Shown piece after piece: positions 34,791-42,865 of a DNA stretch of 64,000 bases (position 1 is its first letter; each line of letters starts with the position of its first letter). The notes under the pieces were generated by a model. It was not told the DNA's origin, did not search any database, and saw nothing but the letters and a program-made list of their open reading frames with translations. Source of the DNA: Rhodopseudomonas sp. BR0M22 (GTDB lineage Bacteria; Pseudomonadota; Alphaproteobacteria; Rhizobiales; Xanthobacteraceae); the NCBI RefSeq assembly GCF_010907035.1, contig NZ_QUMK01000019.1, forward strand, positions 1-64,000, given 5' to 3'. A program made the translations under genes and the position numbers.

Positions 34791-35342
34791 GTGAACGACG
34801 AGACCAAGCGAGAGCCTGATACCAAAACCAACGCCGCACCGAAGCGGGCCAAGAAGCAGATGCCGCTGGTCGACAACCTGATCGACCTGATGGTCGACGG
34901 CGCGGTCGAGATCACCAAGGTCGCAGCCAAGCGGGCGGTGCGCCGGCTGGTGGCCGGCCCGGTCAAGGCCACGGTGACGAAAGCCGCCGCGCGCGCCGGC
35001 CTCGCCGACTTCACCAAGCCGCTGGCGAAGCCTGCGCCGAGCAAGCGCAAGGCTGACGCGAAGGCTGGCGGAGCGTCGGGGGCAAAGAAGGCCGCGACCA
35101 AGTCGTCGGCCAGCAAGGCCAAGGCTTCAAAGGCCAAAACTTCGAAATCAACGACTTCAAAGGCCAAGACTTCAAAGGCAAAGGCTTCGAAGGCGAAGAC
35201 TTCAAAAGCCAAGGCCGCAAAGACCAAAGCTCCGAAGTCAAAGATGTCGACGAAAAAGACCGCAAAGCCGCAGACCACAAAGTCCGCGGCGACGACACCA
35301 AAGGCCAAGACCGCGAAGACGGCAAAAACGAAAAAACGCTGA
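34791..35342 (+). CDS. histone H1-like Lys/Ala-rich protein
   Basis: A 183-aa protein. The N-terminal 80 residues are an ordinary helical region (MPLVDNLIDLMVDGAVEITK, AAKRAVRRLVAGPVKATVTK). The C-terminal 100 residues are a lysine/alanine/serine repeat of the SKAKT/SKAKA type, like eukaryotic H1 tails and bacterial AlgP/HctB-type proteins, and so probably bind DNA or polyphosphate. The GTG start at 34791 is preceded by a perfect AGGAGG (34779-34784). The repeat DNA (about 35090-35330) has a short codon-level period and is prone to length change. Confidence 0.75.
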   Translation: MNDETKREPDTKTNAAPKRAKKQMPLVDNLIDLMVDGAVEITKVAAKRAVRRLVAGPVKATVTKAAARAGLADFTKPLAKPAPSKRKADAKAGGASGAKKAATKSSASKAKASKAKTSKSTTSKAKTSKAKASKAKTSKAKAAKTKAPKSKMSTKKTAKPQTTKSAATTPKAKTAKTAKTKKR

Positions 35343-35367
35343 GAGGCGGGCGCAGCCAGCTCAGCGT

Positions 35368-35422
35368 CATTGCGAGCGAAGCGAAGCAATCCAGCGTCTC
35401 GCACCGCGCTGGATTGCTCCGC
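35368..35422. repeat. family C palindrome (ATTGCGAGCGAAGCGAAGCAATCC)
   Basis: CATTGCGAGCGAAGCGAAGC then AATCCAG, a short spacer and CTGGATTGCTCCG. The same element with longer arms occurs at 47302-47385. It lies between convergent genes (H1-like and rhodanese). Confidence 0.75.
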
Positions 35423-35430
35423 CGCTGATA

Positions 35431-35820
35431 CTACATGCCGCGTTCGATCGGCTGTTCGACCGCGCCGCCGGCCTCGGCCCAGTCCTTGAACGCGCCGAGG
35501 TTGAACACTTTTTCGTAGCCGAGATCCTTCAGCACCTTGCCGGCCAGCGCCGAGCGGCCGCCGGAGGCGCAGTACACGATCACCGGGCGATCCTTGGCGA
35601 GGTGCTTGTCGTGGAACGGCGAATCCGGATCGGCGCGAAATTCCAGCATGCCGCGCGAGATGTTGACGGCGCCGGCGACCTTGCCGGTGTTGCCGACTTC
35701 CGGCGCGTCGCGGACGTCGACCACCAGCGCGCCCTGTTCGATCAGCTGGCGCGCGTCGTCGACGCTCACCCGCGGCACCGCGGCGTTGGCGGCTTCCATC
35801 ATCTGCTTCAACGTTGTCAT
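35431..35820 (-). CDS. rhodanese-domain sulfurtransferase
   Basis: A 129-aa single-domain rhodanese. ALVVDVRDAPEV and GKVAGAVNISRGMLEF are CH2A/B-like blocks, and the active-site loop VYCASGGRSALAG carries C84. It transfers sulfane sulfur, for example from thiosulfate or persulfides, to thiol acceptors. It opens the sulfur-oxidation island and is followed on the same strand by a small membrane methyltransferase gene. GGAG precedes the ATG at 35820. Confidence 0.9.
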   Translation of the reverse strand: MTTLKQMMEAANAAVPRVSVDDARQLIEQGALVVDVRDAPEVGNTGKVAGAVNISRGMLEFRADPDSPFHDKHLAKDRPVIVYCASGGRSALAGKVLKDLGYEKVFNLGAFKDWAEAGGAVEQPIERGM

Positions 35821-35843
35821 CGCAGTCTCCTGTGGTGAAGGGC

Positions 35844-36320
35844 TCAGCGGATCAGCCAGCGCGGCGTCACGGCCGCATAGTCGATCCAGGCGTTGCCGAA
35901 ACGAATCGCCAAATGCCGCTCCTCGCTGCGGATCGCCAGCCGGTCGACCAGCACCGCCGTCAGCAACGCCAGCGGAATGAACCAGCCGTTGCCGGCGGCC
36001 AGGCCGATTCCGATCAACAGCAGCGTGTTGGCCAGATAGATCGGATTGCGGCTGAATCGGAACGGTCCCCCGGTCACCAGCCGATCGGCGGCGCGGTGCG
36101 GCAGAATGTTGGTGCGGGCGGCCCGCATCGTCAGGATCGCCCAGCCGTCGAGCGCGAAGCCGAACACGGCGACCAGATAGCCGATCCACACCACCGCGTC
36201 GTTGCGGGGCAGCGGCACCGGCAGCACGATGCCGAGCCCGATCGCGGCCAGTGCCGCGATCGCCAGCAGCATCGGCGGCCACGGCCATTTGTTCGGGCGG
36301 GCGCCCTCGGAATTTGTCAT
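35844..36320 (-). CDS. isoprenylcysteine methyltransferase-like (ICMT/PEMT) membrane protein
   Basis: A 158-aa integral membrane protein with four to five hydrophobic helices and the S-adenosylmethionine-binding C-terminal block GPFRFSRNPIYLANTLLLIG plus EERHLAIRFGNAWIDY. This is the pattern of phospholipid methyltransferase/ICMT-like proteins. The substrate is unknown. Several such genes sit beside sulfur-oxidation loci in Rhizobiales, so a volatile thiol or sulfide methylation role is conceivable but only inferred. Confidence 0.78.
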   Translation of the reverse strand: MTNSEGARPNKWPWPPMLLAIAALAAIGLGIVLPVPLPRNDAVVWIGYLVAVFGFALDGWAILTMRAARTNILPHRAADRLVTGGPFRFSRNPIYLANTLLLIGIGLAAGNGWFIPLALLTAVLVDRLAIRSEERHLAIRFGNAWIDYAAVTPRWLIR

Positions 36321-36344
36321 TGCAACTCGTCGTCGGACATTCGA

Positions 36345-37613
36345 TCAACCGAATATATCGGTCGTCATGCCGATATACCAGCCGGCCGCCTCGCGCGCCT
36401 GCTTGGCGCGAAGCTGCGGGCTTTCGTCGAGCTGCGAGGTATAGGGATCGGACATCACGATCTTGCCGTCCTGCGGGGCGTAGCGCGCGCCGTTCTTGAT
36501 CGCGTCGTCGGGCGCGATGTCGCTCCAGCAATGGTTGGTGAAGCGAACCGGCATCCGGCGGTCGCCGATCAGATCGGCGCGGATGATCATCGCGGCGATC
36601 TTGCCCTCGTTGTTGGCGGAGAAGCCGGACTTCGGAAACTCGCCGCCGGCGGAATCGCCGATCACATGGATCGACGGATCGATCAGCGACGCCATGGTGC
36701 CGGCATCGACCGGGCAGAATCCGCTGGCATCGGCGAGCCCGGCGTCGCGGGCGAGCCTCCCGGCGATCTGCGGCGGGATGACGTTGACCATCGCGGCCTT
36801 GTGGGTTTCGAAATCGGTGGTGACGGTCATCGCCTTGGGATCGACCGCCTTGATGCCGCCGTGGATGGTCGGGTCCTGCCACTCGATCATGCCGGGGTAG
36901 TGCCGCTCCCAGCCGTCGATGAACAGCGTCTGCATCGCGAAGTGATCCTTGGCGTCAAGGATCACGATGCGGGCGTTCTTCACGCCGCGGCTCTTGAGGG
37001 CGTAAGCCATCATCGAGGCACGCTCGTAGGGCGCGGGCGGGCAGCGATACGGATTGGGCGGCGCGATGATCACGATCAGCGCGCCATCGCCGAGCGCATC
37101 GAGCTGGCGCTTCAACAATTCGAACTGCGCGCCGCCGCGGTAGCCGTGTGGCATCCGCTCGGCGGCCGCTTCGGAATAGCCCGGGACCGCATCCCAGCGA
37201 AAATCGATGCCCGGCGACAGCACCAGCCGGTCGTAGCCGAGCCGCGCGCCGCCGGCGGTGCGAACTTCTCTTTTGTCGCGATCGATTGCCGACACCTGAT
37301 CGAACACCAAGCCGACGCCGTGGCCGGCGACACCCTCATAGCCGAAGGTCAGGCTCTCGAACGGCTTCAGCCCGCCGAGATACAGGTTCGAGGTGAACGG
37401 CGTGACGTAGTGACGATTGGCCTCGACCAGCGTCACCTCGACCGCATCGTTGCCGTGACGCAGATATTTCGCCGCCGTGGCGCCGCCAGCGCCGCCGCCG
37501 ACCACCACCACGCGCGGCTTGGCCTTGGCGATCGCCGGGCAGGCGAACAGCGCAGTCGCCGCCGCGGCGGTGCGGATCACGCCGCGGCGGCTGATCAGAT
37601 TCGGCTTGGACAC
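36345..37613 (-). CDS. FccB/SoxF-type flavoprotein lacking the FAD-linking cysteine
   Basis: A 422-aa FAD protein of the flavocytochrome c sulfide dehydrogenase family. The Tat-type signal ISRRGVIRTAAAA is followed by the dinucleotide motif VVVVGGGAGGATAAKYL. The redox disulfide cysteines are C191 (PYRCPPAPYER) and C300 (SGFCPVDA). The segment that holds the covalent 8-alpha-S-cysteinyl FAD in FccB reads YVTPFTSNLYLG here, with Pro72-Phe73 where the linked Cys would be, so flavin is probably bound non-covalently. The paralogue directly upstream (37675-38940) keeps that Cys. It is the last gene of a flavoprotein-cytochrome-YeeE set. Confidence 0.85.
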   Translation of the reverse strand: MSKPNLISRRGVIRTAAAATALFACPAIAKAKPRVVVVGGGAGGATAAKYLRHGNDAVEVTLVEANRHYVTPFTSNLYLGGLKPFESLTFGYEGVAGHGVGLVFDQVSAIDRDKREVRTAGGARLGYDRLVLSPGIDFRWDAVPGYSEAAAERMPHGYRGGAQFELLKRQLDALGDGALIVIIAPPNPYRCPPAPYERASMMAYALKSRGVKNARIVILDAKDHFAMQTLFIDGWERHYPGMIEWQDPTIHGGIKAVDPKAMTVTTDFETHKAAMVNVIPPQIAGRLARDAGLADASGFCPVDAGTMASLIDPSIHVIGDSAGGEFPKSGFSANNEGKIAAMIIRADLIGDRRMPVRFTNHCWSDIAPDDAIKNGARYAPQDGKIVMSDPYTSQLDESPQLRAKQAREAAGWYIGMTTDIFG

Positions 37614-37674
37614 TCAGTCGCTCCGCTGGTTCAGGCGCGGGCCGACGCGCGCGAGGCGCCGGCCCGCAATGACG

Positions 37675-38940
37675 TCAGGAGAAGATGTCGGTAGTGATGC
37701 CGGCATACCATCCCATGTTTTCTTCGGAGGTCTGCAGCCGGAGCCCGGAATCCTCTCCGGTCTTCGACACGAAACCTTCGATCTCGGCGATCTTGCCGTC
37801 CTTCGGCTCGTAGCGACCGCCGACCTTCACCGTATCGTCCTGCGCCAGCACCGACCAGCAGGTGTTGGCATAACGCGCCGGGAAGGTGCGCGATCCCGTC
37901 AGTTCGCCGCGCACCGCATTGGCAACCACCTTGGCCTGGCTGTTGGCCGAAAACGCCGACTTCGGCATCGCGCCGGCGATCGCGGCGTCGCCGAGCACAT
38001 AGATGTTGGGATCGATCGCCGACTTCATGTTGGTCGCGTCGATCGGGCAATAGCCGCTCTCGTTCACGAGCCCGGCCTCCCGGGCGATCTTGCCCGCCAT
38101 CTGCGCCGGAATGACGTTGACCATGTCGGCCTTGATGGTCTCGAAATCGGTGGTGACGGTCATCGCCTTGGGATCGACGCCCTTGATGCCGCCGTGCATC
38201 GTCGGATCCATCCATTCGACCATACCGGGATAGTGCTTCTGCCAGCCCTCCTGGAACAGCGCCATCTTGGAGAATTTGTCCTTCGGATCGAGCACGATGA
38301 TCTTGGACTTGGTGTGGCCCTTGGCCTTCAGCACCTTGGCCATCACCGAAACACGCTCATAGGGGCCGGGCGGGCAGCGATACGGATTCGGCGGTGCCAC
38401 CATCACGATGGTCGCGCCGTCCTGCAGCGCGTCGAGCTGCTGCTTCACCAGCTTGGTCTGAGCGCCGGGCTTCCAGCCGTGCGGCATGATCTCGGCGGCT
38501 TCTTCCGAATAGCCGGGCACCGAGTCGAACTTGATGTCGATGCCGGGCGCCATCACCAGCCGGTCGTAGGGCACGGCAGAGCCGTCGGCGAGCTTGACCT
38601 CCTTCTTGTCGCGATTGATCGCCGCAGCGAACTGGCGAACATGCTTCACGCCGTAGCCGCCGAGTTTGTAGCCGTGACTGATCGAGTCGAACGAGCGCAT
38701 ATCGCCGAGATAGAGGTTGGAATGGAAGCAGGTGACGAAGGTCTCCCGCGGCTCGATCATCGTGACCTCGACCGCGCCTTGCGAATCCCGCGCGACGTAT
38801 TTGGCGACAGTGGCCCCGCCCGGGCCGCCGCCGATCACCACCACGCGCGGCTTGGCCTGGGCGCGCACCACGCCGGGCAGCGCGACCGCACCGGCCGCCA
38901 CAAATAAGCCAGCCGAAAACTGGCGCCGATTGATTGTCAT
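37675..38940 (-). CDS. soxF: flavocytochrome c sulfide dehydrogenase flavoprotein subunit (FccB/SoxF)
   Basis: Periplasmic sulfide-oxidising flavoprotein, 421 aa. Twin-arginine signal INRRQFSAGLFVAAGAVALPG. FAD motif VVVIGGGPGGATVAKYVA. C71 in FVTCFHSNLYLG is at the position of the covalent FAD linkage, and C189 (PYRCPPGPYER) and C298 (SGYCPIDA) form the redox disulfide. It is closely similar to the next gene, a clear tandem duplication. The monoheme cytochrome gene immediately upstream encodes the likely electron acceptor (FccA/SoxE role). Confidence 0.92.
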   Translation of the reverse strand: MTINRRQFSAGLFVAAGAVALPGVVRAQAKPRVVVIGGGPGGATVAKYVARDSQGAVEVTMIEPRETFVTCFHSNLYLGDMRSFDSISHGYKLGGYGVKHVRQFAAAINRDKKEVKLADGSAVPYDRLVMAPGIDIKFDSVPGYSEEAAEIMPHGWKPGAQTKLVKQQLDALQDGATIVMVAPPNPYRCPPGPYERVSVMAKVLKAKGHTKSKIIVLDPKDKFSKMALFQEGWQKHYPGMVEWMDPTMHGGIKGVDPKAMTVTTDFETIKADMVNVIPAQMAGKIAREAGLVNESGYCPIDATNMKSAIDPNIYVLGDAAIAGAMPKSAFSANSQAKVVANAVRGELTGSRTFPARYANTCWSVLAQDDTVKVGGRYEPKDGKIAEIEGFVSKTGEDSGLRLQTSEENMGWYAGITTDIFS

Positions 38941-38969
38941 ATCGTCCCCTCCGATTCTGCTCTGATCGA

Positions 38970-39389
38970 TTACCGGGTGTCTCCACTCCGGTCTGCAGTG
39001 CGCTCGATTTGTTGTTTTTCGATGCTGCCGAAGTAGCTCGCGAGCGCGGCGATCTCTTCGTCATTGAACTTGGCGGCGATCGCCCGCATCACCGGATTGT
39101 CGCGAACCTTGTCGCGATATTCGGTGAGCGCGGCGACCAGCTCGTTCTCTTCGCGGCCGACGATCGACGGGATGCCGTCGAACCGTCCGCTGATCTGATG
39201 GCAGGTGACGCATTCGCTCGACAGATACTCGCCGAGTTCGCGATCACCGCCGGCGAACGCCGGGGCCGCCAGCGCGCAGGCGAGCAGCATCGCCGTTGCG
39301 GTTCGCACCGGGCGCCATGCGGCGATGATCTGCGCTCCCAAAAGCAGGGCGCAATGCGGACGGTCGAAATATCGGCCGGGCACGGCCAT
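38970..39389 (-). CDS. monoheme cytochrome c (FccA/SoxE-like)
   Basis: A 139-aa exported class I cytochrome c. After a signal ending in ACALAAPAFA comes C60-V-T-C-H64 heme binding in LSSECVTCHQISG. The distal Met is probably in DNPVMRAIAAKF, and the C-terminal helix is EEIAALASYFGSI. It fits the cytochrome subunit paired with FccB. Paracoccus SoxE is diheme, so this is a one-heme version. The ATG at 39389 is set by GGGAGG six bases upstream. The frame stays open upstream, overlapping the transporter gene, but is not coding there. Confidence 0.88.
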   Translation of the reverse strand: MAVPGRYFDRPHCALLLGAQIIAAWRPVRTATAMLLACALAAPAFAGGDRELGEYLSSECVTCHQISGRFDGIPSIVGREENELVAALTEYRDKVRDNPVMRAIAAKFNDEEIAALASYFGSIEKQQIERTADRSGDTR

Positions 39390-39433
39390 CGTCATCCTCC
39401 CGAGACACAGACAGTCGTATGGGGCGTGCCGGC

Positions 39434-40546
39434 TTAGTTGCCGGTCTGTTTCGCCGAAAGAGCCGGCTCGATCGCCGGCGCCGCTTCCACTTTCACGTCG
39501 GCTTTCGCGTCGAGCAGCGTATGGGTCGCCAGCGCGCCGAGCCACATCGATGCAAGCGCCAGCCACGCCGTCACCGCGAAGATCGAGCCGCCGGTGACGC
39601 CGGCGCCGACCGCGCAGCCGCCGGCCAGCATGCCGCCGAACCCCATCAGGAACGCCCCCGACGCGTAGCGGCCCATGCTGAGACCGTCGTGAAAGCCTTG
39701 CAACTTCCAATCGCGGCCGATCAACGCCGCCAGCAGCGAGCCGGCGAACACGCCCGGCACCAGCCCGATATCGAAGCCGAGCGGCACCGAAGGCGAATTG
39801 ATCAGCCCCATCAGCGTATCGGCCGAGGGCCCGGTGAAGCTGACGCTTTTGATCTGGGTCGGCTCGAACGAATGCTGCGCCAGAATGTAGGTCACCAGCC
39901 ACCCGGCGGTGACCGCGAGACCGACGCCGATCGCCGCAAGGCCGGTGATGATCCCGATCCGGTTGCGCCAGCCGAGCCACAGCGCCCACACCAGCACCGC
40001 GAAGCCGAACGAGGCGCCGATCACTGGGCCCGCATGCGCGACACTGAGCAGATTGCGCGACGCCCCGCCCGGCAGCGTCCACAGCGAAGTGAAGAACTCG
40101 CGCACCGGCGACAGCACGCCGCGCAGCGACGCCTGCGCCACAATGGTGAGGATCAGCCCGGTGACCAGCGCGCGCAAATTTCCGGTGCCGGACAGCACCA
40201 GCAGCCGGCTGGCGCAGCCGCGCGACAGGATCATGCCGGCACCGAACATCAATCCGCCGATGATCGCGCCCGACAGGCTGCCGGTGGCGGCGAGCTGCCG
40301 CGCTTCGGAGACGTCGAGCACGCCGGAGGTGATCGCGACCTGCGTCGCAGCGACCGCGGCCGCGAACGTCAGCAGCCACACCGCCAGCTTCGGACCGAAC
40401 GAACTTTCGGAAAATTCGATCACCGCCGAGCGCAGGCAGAACTTGCTGCGTTCCGCAGCGGCGCCGAACACCAGCCCGACCAGCAGACCGCCTGCAGTCA
40501 GCATCGTGGTTTCGCCGAAACGCTCGATGAGAAGGTCGAGATCCAA
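39434..40546 (-). CDS. YeeE/YedE sulfur-compound transporter, paralogue 1
   Basis: A 370-aa membrane protein with about nine to ten helices and the internal repeats of the Sulf_transp family. AERSKFCLRSAVIEF and GMILSRGCASRLLVLSGTGNLR are half one, and GFGGMLAGGCAVGAGVTGGS is half two, each with the Cys that in TsuA passes thiosulfate. A TTG at 40546 with GAGGAA eight bases upstream gives a good start, and a plain ATG lies at 40504. It is first in the operon with the cytochrome and FccB genes and likely moves a reduced sulfur species for them. Confidence 0.82.
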   Translation of the reverse strand: MDLDLLIERFGETTMLTAGGLLVGLVFGAAAERSKFCLRSAVIEFSESSFGPKLAVWLLTFAAAVAATQVAITSGVLDVSEARQLAATGSLSGAIIGGLMFGAGMILSRGCASRLLVLSGTGNLRALVTGLILTIVAQASLRGVLSPVREFFTSLWTLPGGASRNLLSVAHAGPVIGASFGFAVLVWALWLGWRNRIGIITGLAAIGVGLAVTAGWLVTYILAQHSFEPTQIKSVSFTGPSADTLMGLINSPSVPLGFDIGLVPGVFAGSLLAALIGRDWKLQGFHDGLSMGRYASGAFLMGFGGMLAGGCAVGAGVTGGSIFAVTAWLALASMWLGALATHTLLDAKADVKVEAAPAIEPALSAKQTGN

Positions 40547-40718
40547 AACAGGCGTTCCTCGTCTTGGCTGCACGCTGCGAGCCGCAATGCGCAGGTCGGC
40601 TCGTCTTCGATCTTCCAAGAGCGGCAGCGGAACGACAGATTGTCCTCCGCACGCGCCGATCGACATTGATCTGGCGCAACCGAACTAATCAATTATCACT
40701 TCGCTGTCGCAATTACTT

Positions 40719-40751
40719 GGCGCGCGCCGCTCAAATGCCGCGGCGCGCGCC
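40719..40751 (-). terminator. GC-rich hairpin downstream of soxD
   Basis: The 11-bp perfect stem GGCGCGCGCCG / CGGCGCGCGCC has an 11-base loop. It lies 10 bases after the soxD stop. There is no long T-run, so it is a probable terminator or 3'-end protector between soxYZBCD and the next operon. Confidence 0.7.
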
Positions 40752-40761
40752 GAGGGTTGAA

Positions 40762-41517
40762 TCAATCCACCTTCGGACCGGCCTTTTCGTCGGGCGTGAC
40801 GTCCACCGCGATCGCTCGCCCCGTCACCTTCGGCGCCGGCCTGCAGTCCTTCATGCACGGATTTTTGTTCCAGAACGCCTTCTCGGCCGTCTCGCGATCG
40901 TCTTCGTAGAAGCCGTCGGCGTTGGGCATCTTCACTTTGGCGAGATTGTCCTGGTTCAGCTCGAAGTCCTGATCCTTGATGACGTCGTTCATGTTGAGCA
41001 GATACGCCGTCAAGGCATAGATCTCGTCGTTGCTCAGCGAGCGCGCGTTGCCGAACGGCATCGCGTGGCGGACGTAGTCGTACACCGTGGTGGCGTCCGG
41101 CCAGTACGAACCGATGGTCTTGTCGGGCCGGTCGGCCTTCAGAGTGCCCTGGCCGCCGGACAACACCGGATAGCGGCCGACACCTTCACCGAACTCGCCG
41201 TGGCAGGTCGAGCATTTTTCCTGGAACAGCGCATCGCCTTCCTTGGCGGTGCCGTGGCCGGGCGGCAGCCCCTGCCCGTCGGGACGCACATCGATGTCCC
41301 AGGCAGCGATTTCTTCCGGCAGCGCGACGCGGCCGAGACCGAGCTGAGCCGGCGCCTGCGGCCACGCCGGCACAGCGACTTGTTCCTTGACGGTGGCGTT
41401 CGCGCTCGCCTTGGCGACCTTATGACCCGCCTTGTGTTCGGCAGTCGCCTGCGCCAGCGGCAACGCCAGCACCGCGACGGCAGCGAGCCCGGCGAGAGCC
41501 TTAAGCGATTTCGACAT
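40762..41517 (-). CDS. soxD: SoxD, cytochrome c subunit of sulfane dehydrogenase
   Basis: Partner of the molybdenum subunit SoxC in oxidising the sulfane sulfur on SoxY, 251 aa. Sec signal MSKSLKALAGLAAVAVLALP. One heme site C102-S-T-C-H106 (FQEKCSTCHGEFGEGVGRYP). LSNDEIYALTAYLLNMNDVI is the C-terminal cytochrome helix, followed by a SoxD-type tail with two Cys (KNPCMKDCRP). Paracoccus SoxD carries two hemes over 384 aa, so this is the shorter one-heme form. Its start overlaps the soxC end by 17 bases. Confidence 0.92.
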   Translation of the reverse strand: MSKSLKALAGLAAVAVLALPLAQATAEHKAGHKVAKASANATVKEQVAVPAWPQAPAQLGLGRVALPEEIAAWDIDVRPDGQGLPPGHGTAKEGDALFQEKCSTCHGEFGEGVGRYPVLSGGQGTLKADRPDKTIGSYWPDATTVYDYVRHAMPFGNARSLSNDEIYALTAYLLNMNDVIKDQDFELNQDNLAKVKMPNADGFYEDDRETAEKAFWNKNPCMKDCRPAPKVTGRAIAVDVTPDEKAGPKVD

Positions 41518-42796
41518 TTTCAGTCACTCCGTCGGGATGCACGAGCCAGGTCTGGATGCCGTTGTTGTGGTAGACCGAGTTGACGCCGCGGATCTTGCGC
41601 AGCTCGGCCTTGGTCGGCTGCACGTAGCCGGTCTCGTCGATGGCGCGCGATTGCAGCATCAGCTCTTCGCCGTTCCAGTCGAAATCGACATAGAACCGCA
41701 CGATCGATTTGTTCAGCACCGGGCCGTCGATCCGCGCTTCGTACCAATTGCGACCGCCGTCCATCGACACGTCGACGCGCTTGACCGTGCCGCGGCCGGA
41801 CCAGGCGATGCCGGTGAGCACGTTGCGGCCCTTGAACTTCAGCGGCGCCTGCGGCGACGGCGAGGTGATCACGCTCTTGGCGTCCATCACGAAGGTGTGC
41901 TTGCGCGCACGGCCGTCCGGCATCAGATCGGTGTACTTCGACGTTTCTTCGCGGGTCTGCCACGGCATGTCGCCGACTTCGATGCGGCGCAGCCACTTCA
42001 CCCACAGATTGCCTTGCCAGCCGGGGATCACCGCGCGCAGCGGATAGCCGTTCTCCGGGCGCAGCGCTTCGCCGTTCATCGCATAGGCGATCATCACGTC
42101 GTCGAGCGCTTTCTCCAGCGGCAGCGAACGATCCATCCCGGCAGAGTCGGCGCCTTCGAGCAGCAGCCATTTGGCGTTCGGCTTCACGCCGGCCTGCTCC
42201 AGCAGCGTCTTCAGCGTGACGCCGGTGTACATGACGTTGTGGATCATGCCGTGGGTGAACTGACAGCCGTTGAGCTGCGCGCCGCGCCACTCCATGCCGG
42301 AATTCGCCGCACATTCCAGGAAGTAGATCTTGTTGACCCGCGGCATCCGCTTGATGTCGTCCATGGTGAACACCAAGGGCTTCTCGACCAGGCCGTGGAT
42401 CATCAGCCGGTGCATCGCCGGATCGATCTCCGCGACACCGCCGTGGTGGCGTTCGAAGCACACGCCGGACGGAGTGATGATGCCGTCGAGCGCGTGCAGC
42501 GGCGTGAAGTTCACCGAGGATTCCGGCGACGCGGTGAGCCACGACACATCGCGGCGGATCACGTCCTTCTCGAACTTCGACGGCATGCCGTAGGGCCGCT
42601 TGTCGACGCCGTCGCCGAGATAGCGATTCCAATCCTGGATCTCGGTGATCGCCGGATCGGGCTTGGCCGCCTCGCCGGCCTTGGCCGCGAGCGACGGCAG
42701 CATCGCCCCGCCGCCGGCGAGACCGGCTGCACTCAGCCCGGCCGCGCCGAGAAATCGGCGGCGGTTGAGGACGTCGGATGTGGGCTTCTGACTCAT
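41501..42796 (-). CDS. soxC: SoxC, molybdopterin subunit of sulfane dehydrogenase
   Basis: Periplasmic sulfite-oxidase-family protein of 431 aa with a Tat signal NRRRFLGAAGLSAAG. The molybdenum-ligand Cys is C162 in YFLECAANSGMEWRG. GVSLKTLLEQAG-like YTGVTLKTLLEQAG and the C-terminal dimerisation part are typical. With SoxD it removes six electrons from the SoxY-bound sulfane, so thiosulfate is oxidised completely to sulfate. It lies between soxB and soxD in the usual order. Confidence 0.94.
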   Translation of the reverse strand: MSQKPTSDVLNRRRFLGAAGLSAAGLAGGGAMLPSLAAKAGEAAKPDPAITEIQDWNRYLGDGVDKRPYGMPSKFEKDVIRRDVSWLTASPESSVNFTPLHALDGIITPSGVCFERHHGGVAEIDPAMHRLMIHGLVEKPLVFTMDDIKRMPRVNKIYFLECAANSGMEWRGAQLNGCQFTHGMIHNVMYTGVTLKTLLEQAGVKPNAKWLLLEGADSAGMDRSLPLEKALDDVMIAYAMNGEALRPENGYPLRAVIPGWQGNLWVKWLRRIEVGDMPWQTREETSKYTDLMPDGRARKHTFVMDAKSVITSPSPQAPLKFKGRNVLTGIAWSGRGTVKRVDVSMDGGRNWYEARIDGPVLNKSIVRFYVDFDWNGEELMLQSRAIDETGYVQPTKAELRKIRGVNSVYHNNGIQTWLVHPDGVTENVEIA

Positions 42797-42865
42797 GCCG
42801 CTAGCCTCTTTCTCATTGCGATACGTGAATGTGTGGGGCGCGCCGATGCGCGACTCCGGCGCGCG

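Noticed and set aside
35090-35330. Regularly repeated DNA that could suggest a CRISPR or minisatellite array
   Set aside because: The repeats are codon-level SKAKT-type units within one open frame, with no spacers.
38970-40679. Single large fusion of cytochrome c with upstream sequence
   Set aside because: The open frame overlaps the YeeE/YedE gene in another frame; the cytochrome has its own signal peptide and ribosome site at 39389.
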